This document shows positions 37,021 to 47,900 of a stretch of 64,000 nucleotides of DNA, piece by piece. The stretch comes from Holacanthus passer (Eukaryota > Chordata > Actinopteri > Pomacanthidae), in NCBI GenBank assembly GCA_025331565.1, contig JAFREQ010000014.1, positions 10,372,501 to 10,436,500 of the forward strand, written 5' to 3'. Position 1 is the first letter of the stretch; each line of letters starts with the position of its first letter. The notes under the pieces are model-generated. The model was given only the letters and a program-made list of their open reading frames with translations, was not told where the DNA came from and did not search any database. The translations under genes were made by a program, and so were the position numbers.

Positions 37021-37180
37021 TTTTCAATTTGTTTTAGTTAGTTTTGTGAACACACAATACAGTTTCAGTTAGTTATGTTTTTTTTTTCTTTTAATTATCA
37101 TTTTTATATATTTCAGTTAATGACATTGCTTTCTCAATTTTAGTTTTTATTTCTTCGTTTTTGTTAACGATAATAACCTT

Positions 37181-37707
37181 GCTCCCCATTGACCCATTAC
37201 CGTTTGCAGGCCACTCCTGATTTGCAGACCATTCCCCATTGACACATTTCCGTTTGCATACCACTCCTTATTGACCCATCGCTGTTTGCATACCACTCCC
37301 CATTGCTGTTTGCAGATCACTCCTCGTTTGCAGACCACTCCTCATTGACCCATTTCCATTTGCAGAGCAGTCCTCATTGACCCATTTCCATTTGCAGACC
37401 ATTCCCCATTGCTGTTTGCAGACCATTGCCCGTTTGCATACGACTCCCCATTGACCCATTGTCGTTAGCAGATCACTCCCCGTTTGGAGACCACTCCTCA
37501 TTGACTCATTTCCATTTGCAGACCACTCCTCATTGGCCCATTTCCATTTGCAGACCACTCATCATTTGCAAACCACTCCCCATTGACCCATTGTCGTTTG
37601 CAGATCACTCCCCATTTGCAGACCACTCCCAATAGACCCATTGCCATTTGCAGACTACTCCCCATTGCCGTTTGCAGATTACTCCCCGTTTGCAGACCAC
37701 TCCTCAC
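37181..37707. repeat. Minisatellite of variable 18-33 bp units
   Basis: Repeated units are built from the module TTTGCAGACCACTCC plus CCATTGACCCATT(G/T)CC, in long (about 32 bp), medium (about 24 bp) and short (about 18 bp) forms. Roughly 20 copies are present. Open frames on both strands here are products of the repeat, not genes. Confidence 0.92.
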
Positions 37708-37849
37708 AGAAATATGTAGAAAAAAAACATCATTAGGTCGTTCATCATCATTATGTAGGTCGACCTGAAAAAAAAAGTTTTAGACAGACAGTAATAACAG
37801 TCAAAAGCAAACTTCAGGATAAAAAACACAGATATATCGGTTAAGGGAG

Positions 37850-38105
37850 ACAAAATAGCAGACAGACAAATAAACAGACCACCCAACCACAGGGTGACAG
37901 CCCAGCCAAGAACTTGACTGACAGATGGGTCGACAGGCCAACCAACAACCTGACCGACAAAACTATCGACAGAGCAAATAACCTAGCAGCCGACAGACCC
38001 GACTGATAACCTGACCCACAGAGGGAACGACCAACAACCGGACCGAAAGACGGAACGACCAACAACTTGACTGACTGACACAAATATTGAGCCCAACTAA
38101 TTAGA
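37850..38105. repeat. Degenerate tandem repeat (GACCAACAACCTGACCGACA type)
   Basis: Recurring words such as ACCAACAAC-TGACCGACA and GGAACGACCAACAAC spaced by about 30-40 bp suggest an eroded array next to the minisatellite. Confidence 0.5.
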
Positions 38106-38503
38106 GGTAGGTAGGTAGAAAGATGGACATCCAGAAAGGAGAGTGGCCAAATTGCACTTCCTGTTGATTGATCAACCTGAAAAAAAAGAGAAGACAATTG
38201 CAGCAATACTGATTCAAACTTTTAAGACAGAAGCAGATACATCATTATTGCATTGGTATGTAGCTAGGCTGACAGATGAACAGATAAAAAATAAATAAAT
38301 ACACTTACTGTTTGTTGATCTCCTTGAACAATGAACAGCTATTGCACCAGTAAGTGTCCAACCTGGAGGGATTGACAAATAGAAACTATACTTACTGTTT
38401 GTAGGTCATGGCACACAGGTTGATAGACATAGATGGACAGATGTTTTGATCAATGCATTGTAACATAAAGTACAAAAATAGCATCAATGTTGATTCGAGG
38501 CTG

Positions 38504-38553
38504 GCAACATGACATAACCCACATTGCTAAATTGTCAGAGACAAACACCCTCA
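38504..38553 (+). repeat. Short direct repeat, copy 1
   Basis: CAACATGACATAACCCACAT and the following bases recur at 38895-38942 with few changes (AGAGACAAA at the right end in both). Confidence 0.75.
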
Positions 38554-38599
38554 CAAACTTCCCCTCCTCGGGCCCTCCTCATGGGACAGCGGCTTTCTG

Positions 38600-38752
38600 T
38601 TATCTGCTGCATGACTCCATGAAATGGGAGTTTCACTTTCCCTCCAAAAGTTACTTCCTGGACAGCAGTGCATTGGTTCAATGCTGCACAAGTAGGCGGG
38701 ACTAACATTTCTCCAGCCAATAAAACCATCACAAACATTTTGAACAATACCC
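38600..38752 (+). promoter_or_regulatory. Duplicated promoter-like module, copy 1, with ISRE
   Basis: Contains AGTTTCACTTTC at 38629-38640, an exact match to the interferon-stimulated response element (GAAANNGAAACT on the other strand). It also has CTTCCTGGA (ETS-like), ATTGGTT (inverted CCAAT), GTAGGCGGGACT (GC box) and CCAATAAAACC. From about 38648 to 38745 it is repeated at 39382-39475. It lies 2.4 kb upstream of the first exon of Mov10 copy A. Whether it drives a transcript is unknown. Confidence 0.45.
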
Positions 38753-38894
38753 TGGTGTTCCCATTGGTTGACTTACATGCTCCACCTTTAAATCTTTTTT
38801 CAACAGGAAGTGCCTCACATGAAGTGAAGATATTCTTTATACAGGCCATTGAGCAATACAAATATACCATCATTGTTCATTCAAAGCTACCAAA

Positions 38895-38942
38895 AAACAT
38901 GACATAACCCACATTGTTAGAGTATCGGAGACAAATAGAAAA
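38895..38942 (+). repeat. Short direct repeat, copy 2
   Basis: Second copy of the segment at 38504-38553. Confidence 0.75.
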
Positions 38943-39349
38943 GGATAAAGACCGTTAAGACATGCAGTGGCCACGCCATAGGCCTGTAAATAAGGGGATC
39001 AAAATCCAAGCAAAATATCTCATGCCTCAAAGAGACACAGTTTTCATATGTCATACATACAGATGTATATTTTCCCAATCACATCCATAATCAGATGACA
39101 CAAACATAGGCCCCAAAATAACATTGCAGCTACAACAGTCAAGGCCAAGTCATGGCAAGGCAGTCAGCACAACACAAACACCATACAACAAGGCCAAAGG
39201 CCTACCAACAAGCACAGGCAGCCAACACAACACAGACAACACACCATACAAACCACAAAAAGAACAATTTGTTTTCACTGTCTTTACTTACTCATGCACC
39301 AATCTCTATGAAGATGTCTGTTCTCTGCTGGTTGAAAGTAAAGGACAGC

Positions 39350-39478
39350 TGCCTGCTGCATGGCTCCATTTCCCCACCAGAAGTTGCTTCCTGGAAAGCA
39401 GTGTATTGGTTAAATGCTGCACAAGTAGGCGGGACTAACATCTCCAGCCAATGAAACCATCACAAACATTTTGAACAA
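39350..39478 (+). repeat. Duplicated promoter-like module, copy 2
   Basis: Shares AATGCTGCACAAGTAGGCGG, ACTAACAT, CTCCAGCCAAT and AAACCATCACAAACATTTTG with copy 1. The ISRE of copy 1 is not preserved: the corresponding segment reads CTCCATTTCCCC. Confidence 0.75.
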
Positions 39479-40999
39479 ACATTTTCAAACACTTCAGTCC
39501 TACAACATGTTTCTTGGCTTGTCCACAGTTTGATGAATCTTCTACATCGATCAGCATCATATTAAGGTTGGATGACTTTTGGGACAATAACTGTCTCTGT
39601 CTGTCATTCGTCTGATATCCAGGCAAATTCAAACATTCCACCTTTTGATTTTAGTGTATAGACACTTGACTATGACCAACTAATCAGAAATACAAATACT
39701 GTTTATACGCAGTTTCTGGAGAGACTCATTTTGGTTGTACTGGAAATTTGTATTTCACCTGTTTTTTGTCAAGAACAACAGGGTGATTATGCTGAATACA
39801 CAGTTGTAAATCAAATGTTCACCTTTTATAATATAGTCAAATGAACTTTTTAAACTTATAATTTTAATAACTTTTATAATAAACACAAGTGTCAGGGTAC
39901 AAAAAAACCCAGGCAGTAGTAAGAGGACAATAAGATGGATGAAAAGGACAAACTGGAGAAAGTTCTGTGACTCAGTTGCCGTAACATTGCACATATACAA
40001 ACTGACAGAACGAATGGTAAATGAAAGATGTATTTTTTTTATTGTTCAGAGAGGAAGGAAATATTGCAGAATGTCGCAATAGAATATAGAAGGTAACTTG
40101 GATCCAGTGTTATGAGCAGAAACATGACTGATAGTAGACACAGATGTGGCATCACAAGTTCATCTCACTGATCTGGACATAAACATTAACCCCAGTCTGC
40201 ATGTGAGCACAAGCACATTAAAATCAACGAGGACACAAATATAAAACTGACAACGTGAACATTTGGATGATTTATTGACGTGTGCAGTGTTTTGAACAGG
40301 AATCGCTACAGTCACATACATTGTCATTGCCTATAATCCTCGGGAAATGAAGCAGAAACTAGATTCAAAATGAAGACAAAAATATACATTCACTGCTCAC
40401 TTCTGGAGATCTTAATGATGGATTTTTCTACAACACCGCTTCAAATGAAGATGCATCCTGAGACCGTCACAACCACAGAGCCACACAGTCGGACAACATC
40501 ACCGGTTAATTCAGTTAATTAAGTCCAGGTGAGTCGATGATCAGAGCTGAGGGTCTAACTGATGCGAGGTAGGAAATACAGCCAGCATTTCTACAATGTA
40601 TTGAATGGCTAACACATATAAAACCACAATCCACTCACATGTGACATGTTTACGGGCTGTATTATTGTTGTTGTTAGAGTTCACCGATGTGAATCCTCTC
40701 TGTCTCTGTAGCAGACCGGGCAGGACATGCGCCCAAAGCAAACAGTGAGCGGTTCGACGTTTGTAAGGGCAAACCTGCGTCCCTGCAAGCTGATTCTATC
40801 GTAATGTCTCAAAACACACCGACAATTTAATGCGATAAACAAACAAAGTGCTCGGAAAGTACATTTCCTGGTTAGTCAACACGGGATCCTCCAAAGCTAC
40901 GTCTACGGCACATCTGCCTAATGCAAGGAATATTACCAGTTAATTCGGCCACCAGTTAAACCGGAACAGCCGGGCTGCGTCTGTTGCTTGGAAATACGG
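39479..40999. other. Intergenic DNA upstream of Mov10 copy A
   Basis: No gene seen. A TGAAGCAGAAACT word at 40348-40360 is close to an ISRE (one mismatch). Sequence becomes more CpG-containing from about 40780, which fits a promoter zone for the first exon. Confidence 0.45.
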
Positions 41000-41083
41000 A
41001 GGCTGAGAATCTGTTTCTCTTCGAATCAAAACTTAACGTTGAATTCAGTTTATTCCAGTTTCTCATCCTGCTACCACCAAAAA
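41000..41083 (+). other. mov10: Probable 5' noncoding exon of Mov10 copy A
   Basis: A strong donor (AAA|GTAAGT) at 41083/41084 has a matching acceptor GTTTTTGCCAG ending at 41571. The exon has no ATG in the Mov10 frame. The left border is approximate; no TATA box is clear. A GTTTCTCTTC word near 41013 only loosely resembles an ISRE. Confidence 0.4.
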
Positions 41084-41571
41084 GTAAGTCAAGCCACTTT
41101 ATGTATTTGCTAGCTAAATATTATATTACTGTCTTTTTGCTGTGGTTGAGATAACGGTTAGCTCGCGCTGTTAACTATTGGCAATAACTTACTAGTTAGT
41201 AGGAAACTGGGAAACTCCGCCGAGTTAGCTTATGACCTTAAGCTAAATTTAACTTTTGCTGCCTACTTTTAAGCTAGCTGAATGTAGCAACTGAATTAGC
41301 TAGCTAACAACTTGACATTGATTATTGATGGCAAAATATCTTTCAACGTATGTCAGACATATCCACAATAATATTAGTAATTTAAGATACTATATTTAGC
41401 CCCTTTATTTAGTATATATTGTATTTCTGATACCACAACTTGCATGAATCCCATAACTCTTATGGCTTTAAATTATATTGGGGATCATAAAATAATGAAT
41501 GCATGATTAGCTAAGTGTAATGCTTCAACCTGTTTAATATTATTATGATTTGTATTTTTTGTTTTTGCCAG

Positions 41572-41679
41572 AAAAACCTATGCAACAACTGGAAAAAACT
41601 GACAAGCTTTTTTTGGGGGGTCCTCTTGGTGTTTTGATGGAAGTCTATAAAAATCCAGAACCTAAGAATCACACAACTG
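41572..41679 (+). other. mov10: 5' UTR part of the first coding exon, Mov10 copy A
   Basis: Follows the acceptor at 41571. An in-frame TGA at 41635-41637 lies upstream of the chosen ATG, so translation cannot start further left in this exon. Confidence 0.5.
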
Positions 41680-41990
41680 ATGCTAATGCCAGCGCATAGA
41701 GATTTTGATAAAATCACAACTCATAATATGCTCATACTTCAGACAGACAGTGGGTTTATGATCCTCTCTGGTTCTCTTTTTCTGTATCACCACTTGAGCG
41801 CCTTCCGCATGAAGAGACTACAGCCACAGATGTTGCCTGCAGAAGGGCCCACCCAGAACCCAGGACCAGGAAGATCTGATTGCCTGAATGGGCCACACAG
41901 TACATCCAATGCTGAAGACAGGGTGGCTCAGGAAGCCCGGCGAAAGATTCAAGCCCGTTTGAAAATGGCAATGTTATTCCAGCGATACAG
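41680..41990 (+). CDS. mov10: Mov10 copy A coding exon 1
   Basis: Residues 1-104. The first part (MLMPAHRDFDKITTH...) matches nothing I know. From EARRKIQARLKM onward it aligns with the end of copy B exon 3 (RARRRLATLLMK). Donor AG|GTGAGA, phase 2. Confidence 0.75.
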
Positions 41991-44900
41991 GTGAGAAAGC
42001 CTTCGATTAGAATTCTAAAGCTCAAACACATTCAAAGTTGTGTTGACTGATGTATGATGTACCATTCTACTCAGGTTTAATTATTTGAGTAAAGTTTTTT
42101 TCTAAATGCACTTGAAGCACACACAGACAGAGCATTACAATGATGGGGCCTAATTGGTCTTATGTACATTTCAAGCTATCAAGGATAAAAATGATCTGGA
42201 CAAGTGGCATGTTGGATAATTTCTCCTTTTTTCTTTATAGCTTCTTCCCTGTCTGGAAGCACTTTACTGCTGGTTATAAAGCAGAGATGGGTTATTTTCC
42301 ACATAAGATAGGGATTTTTATAACATTTTTAGATTCACACAGTGCTCAGTAACAAGTAGCAAGTAACTGCTCCAAGTAACTGCTTCCAACCTGGGATTTT
42401 TGTAACAGCTGAGACATACACATTAGGTACAAATACTGCAAAACCCTCAAACCTAACCAGCTTAACCAACATTCCTATGATATATTCAAGATGCCAAGAC
42501 TGGTGCCATCCTGAATTATTGCTTTCTCAACCGACACTGTGCATCTGCTTGTCTGCTTTTGGGCATTTACATTAATTGTACCTCCTCTGCAGGTTGTATT
42601 TCTTTAGCTGATCTTGGTTTGGCATACAAGGCACAAGGAGCTGTGGTCGTACACCCTAAATTTTGAAGTGTAACCAAAGCTTTCTGACAGAATTACTATA
42701 CGTGTTTGGCAGTCCACTTTATGTATGGTATATTTTCAAATGAATCTTATTGTATTACTTGTCATTCACATTACAGGGCTCAGCTAGTCTCCAATGAATA
42801 TAATGTCACCGTAACCTCATGCCCTGTGTCAACAAAAGAGAGGATCTGCCTCACAGTTCATGAAAACAAGGTGAGATTATTGGGACTAGGAGTAATAAAC
42901 CATGCCATCTTTTAATGACCAACTAGGAAACTATGAGATTATTAATTAATATTAGTAAAATACCATGAACATGGAGAATGGTCTTAATTATTATTTAAGA
43001 CCATTCTTCATCTTATCTAGGTCCATTCAAAAAACAGGTTCTTTGTTAATGGCTCCAGGAACACGTGTGTGATGGTGACTGTGAGTTTTTTGTGTGTGTG
43101 GTTATGCATTTGCTCGTGGTTGCAGTGACAATAGTGACAGTTTGCATTTTTCCTGCCTCACAGAAGGTTGTGCAGTTCATTGTGAAGAACTCTGGTGTCA
43201 CTGCAGTTTATTTAACTTTTTGTGCATCTGACCTCGTAAAGAACATTTTCACCGTAAGAGATAGTCATGGAAACATTATCAAGACTATCAAGCAACACCT
43301 TCTTGAACCAGGTATGAAGAATATACACACAATTATGTAAGACAGTTTATAAGGTTTTTGGTGCTTGTTAGATATTGATACCAGTGATAAATGAGCAAAT
43401 ACAAGCAATGGCCTCTGTTATGTGCACCATTCACAAAGAGAAAGAACACAGTAAACACAGGCAGTGACTGTGCATAGTCTAGCTTGACTTGGGGATTTAG
43501 TGAAACCAAAAAGAAAGGCTCAGCCTACATGCATATTACATCAAAAATGTAAAAAAATAAATAAAAGGGAGTTCAGCATTTTCAAACAAAAACTTTGAGC
43601 TATAGTCATAACAGAATCAGGAGGCGTCACTGACTAGTTATAGTGAAGTGTTTGCATAATTAAAGTACATGTCATTTTCTATCCAGTTAAGATGCGTTAC
43701 TGTTTATGATACTTGCAATTGGCAACTGTTTGTGTATAAGTGGTTTGACAATGAAAAGGACATATGACATAACATATAGGACATGAAAATGTCATGTCAT
43801 GGAGATTTTCAGGCCCCTGTGCAGTTTGTACTGTGACAAACAGAAAATGTGAAGGGGTCATGAAGACTCTGCATTTCGCTTCTCTTTGTATAACAAGCTG
43901 TTAGTGCTTTACTCATTGTTCAAGAACAGGACAAGATACGATGGCCTGAGTTGCTCTGTTGTCTTCTAAAAAGATGTTTTTTTTCCCAGTTTGAGATTGT
44001 ATGTAACCTACCCTCACTCTGACCCTAGCCGTTTGTACTTTATTCAACAGAAATTGCCACCTCAGTGTATAATAAATGTGTTTAGCATGTCTCCATGAAA
44101 TATGTATTGTAATTAGCTTTTCAAAAAGTTTACTGCAAAACATTACTGCATATAGTCCTCATATCTTCTCCTTTTTTCTCCCATGTTGTTTCTAGGAGTG
44201 ACCTATGAAATCTGGGTCCATTTCTACTCTGACTATGCAGGTTTCTTTGAACAGTTACTGATCTTTAAGTTTGAAACATGCCAGCAATCCTCAGACAAAT
44301 TTGAGATACTGCGCCTCTTGGAAATCATACATCAGACATCTTTTCCTGAAGAGCTCCTCCCCACTGACACAGACTCATCGTGCAGCCTCCAATCTATGAA
44401 GTGGAACCCTGATATTGGAAGTAACAGGTCAATATCATGTGATATTCAAGTTATCTCGGTTAGTGTGTGGATTATGCTGTACCACATTACTTGTGGAAAC
44501 ATCAGATACTGTACTTTTTATGATTTGTTACAGAGTTGAGAATCTGTTGGTTAAAACCTTCTCTGATGGCCTTTTTCAGATAGAAATCTAATTTACAGAG
44601 GTTACCATGAAAGAATGACTGTGAAATGACACTTGATGTTATGTTCTCCTCTGGTTCCTCTCTGACAGTCTCCTTTCACATGAAACACTGTGTTACCCAT
44701 CCTAATTTACATACTGCAAATTGCAACATGAACAGTATTGGTCACAAGTAATATTAGTCATCCAAGTTATTACTGTTCTGTGTTCTGTCTTTGTTTTTCC
44801 ATTGCAGTTTTATATCGTGGGTCAGGCCTTTTGTGCGTTTGAAGCGTTATGGGATGCCCTCCAATATAAAAGACATCTGTAAATCCCACCCGTAGGTTTT

Positions 44901-47900
44901 TTCACGTACACACGCACACACATACAGAATGAGACGGTGAACATAATTTGTACCAGATTTCATTAATTGTATTGAGGTAAACCAATTTAGGTTTTTACCT
45001 AGTAAATACTGAGCTGCATCAACAAACATACACATATCAGGGCAATTATATTCTTTCTCAAATAAAAGCAAATGAGTCATTAATTAATTGCTCGTCTTCA
45101 AAATAGTTTCATTCCACCCTGAGCAACAGCACTCTACTCCTATGATTGGAAAAATAAAGTCAAACCAGTTCTCTAAATGACTCACTAAAGCAGTGTATCT
45201 GGCAATTCACTGTATGAGCATTTGTCCTCTACACAGCTATTTTTATCATGACAAACAACTATTTTTAAGATAAGATAAACCTTTATTTGTCCCACAGTGG
45301 GGAAATTTACACTGTACAGCAGCAAAGAGATAGACAGTTAAATAGTAAAAAAGTATTCACAAGTTGAAAAAGTATTTACAATTTTAACAAATTAAACAAA
45401 ATTACCAAATTTACAACATGAATTATTGCTACAATTATTGCTAGTTTACTGGAATGAAACTGATATTACATATAAAATATGAATATTGCACTTGAATTAA
45501 ATAGAATGAACCGATATTAAATATCAAATATGAAATATTGCACTTTTGAACTGGAAAAAAGTCAGTGTGTTAAGGGTACAGGTTTGAATGGTATATGCAA
45601 AATTATAGACTCTAATATAGAACGTTTCAGATTAAAGGTGTCTAGGCTGATCTATAGTAAGTAAAATGAAAAAGAAAATGCCCCAAAGAGCCATATGCTT
45701 TCAGGGCAGGAAGTACAGTGTCCTAATGTTATAATGTCACACATCTGTCATGCCTGTAGAAGTGGTTCAATTTTTTTGTCACTGGGATCTCTTTAGGGAC
45801 CTGCAGAGACCTCTGAGCTGGGAGAGCTACTCCCAGAGGTTCCACTTGCTGCTGCACCTCGAGGAGTTCCAACTGAAGAAAGAAATTGAAAAATGCAACC
45901 AGGATGACCTTCCCATGTTCAGACACAAAAGCTACAAAAACATTTTCATTTTGCAGGTGATGTGCCTCACCCACACAATAAGACATAAAGACGGACTTTC
46001 ATCTCAATAACCCAGAATGAAACAGTCACACATAAACCTCTTGTGTCATCAGATTTCAGGTGTCTCCAAGAGCTTGATATCTAAGCTGCCCAAGAACATG
46101 GTGCGAGTGACTCCTTTAGATCGCTCAAGATTTGATGATATAATTTACGAAGGCTGGGTCAAACATGTGGACGGAGAGCAGGTCTACCTGAGTTTGGATG
46201 AAATTCAAATGTAAGAAGATGAAACTGTAAATCCTATAAGAAGGATACTTTTCCATTTCAATTATTTAAATTGTTTTAAGTTTGCACTCTGTTTTTCTTT
46301 TACTCACCAATTCAGTTAGTAGTGTTTTAGTCCATAATACCACACATGGCTGTATGTGAATTTGAATGCAGGTTCAAGAGACGCTTCGAGGAGGGAATGA
46401 GGTTCAATGTTAAGTTCATTCTCAACCGTATTCCACTGCGTGTTCAGCATAGAGCGGTGGAGCTGGTGCACATGCACCACCTTCAGGAGGTGCTGTTCCC
46501 TACTGGACAGCAGTCTTCCCACCATTCACATCTACACAGGTCAGACTACCTCTGGGTCAAGAATCCAGGGATTACATTAAAAACATATGATACAGGTCAT
46601 ACAAGCAAGTTTGGATGCTGTGTAAATCATAATTGAAGTATAATGTGATCATTTGTCAATCCTTTTTGACATACTAAATTGAAAATGTTTCAAAGAAAAT
46701 GTTTAATTTTTTACCTCATCAACTTCATTGATTTTTTTGTAAATATCTGCATATTCTGAATTTGATGGCAGCAACATGTTTCAAACAAGTTGGGTCAGGA
46801 GCAACAAAAGACTGAAAGTTGTGGACTGATCCAAAAACACCTGTTTGGATCATTCCACAGGCAAACAGGTTCATTGGTAACAGGTGATAGTATCATGATT
46901 GGATAAAACATCCTGGAAAGGTTTGACCACCACTTTGTCACACACGATTATCTGAAAGCTATTACGACATGGGCTCAGGAACTCAACAGAAAACATTGTT
47001 TAATCACATCTGTCCCTAAAATTCAGTTTTCCTTGTGCATGTAAACACACCTGCACTGACACTTGACTTAACTGTGGCTCAACTCTAATATCATTCCTGT
47101 GCACATCTGTGTCTCTGTCATCAGGCTGTTGGAGCTCAAGGACAATCCAGAGCAGCATAAGGCTGTTCAACACATTGTAGCTGGTACTGCAAAACCTGCC
47201 CCATACCTGGTATTTGGTCCACCTGGCACAGGTACTGTACATGATTGTGCCCTCCTGAGGCTTCTGTATGTATTTTATTCAGAATTCAGAATCACTCTAA
47301 ATTTGCATTTTTTTTTGCATGTGTTGATCAGGCAAAACATTGACTTTGGTTGAAGCCATCAAACAGATAGTGAAAACTCAATCTAAGTACAACATCCTGG
47401 CTTGCGCTCCTTCCAACAGTGCAACTGATCATCTTTGTGAGAAGATTCTGGGAGGAGAGATAGGCGAGCACAGTGTGTATCGCTTGTACTCTCTAACCTA
47501 CCCTGTGAGCAAAATTCCCCAAAAGATAAAGGTCTGGATTTCTTTTTTTTGACTGAGTTCCTCTAAAAATAAACATACCACAACATTATCATAAAGACAA
47601 CACAAATATTTGGCAATGAGTATACCATATAGTGTACCATATATATACCATATACCACAATTTTTGACAAGGATTGTTTGTGAAGATCCACAAAGACATA
47701 CCAGTAATAGATTTATGAATAAGTCTGCTGCTTCACCTGCATCAAATAACATTTTTCACTCCTTGACATTACTGCATTATATTTCTTCTCCCAACATCTA
47801 CATATATCTCAGCAGGGAATCAGTTGGATTATTCAAGCAAGAGTTTCATTGTGAATCTAGTATCATTTAGTCTAATTTATGACTATCAAACTTATTCTTG

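Noticed and set aside
37147..37707. Several overlapping open frames with periodic WSANGNGSMRSGLQT-like repeats
   Set aside because: They arise from the minisatellite on both strands.
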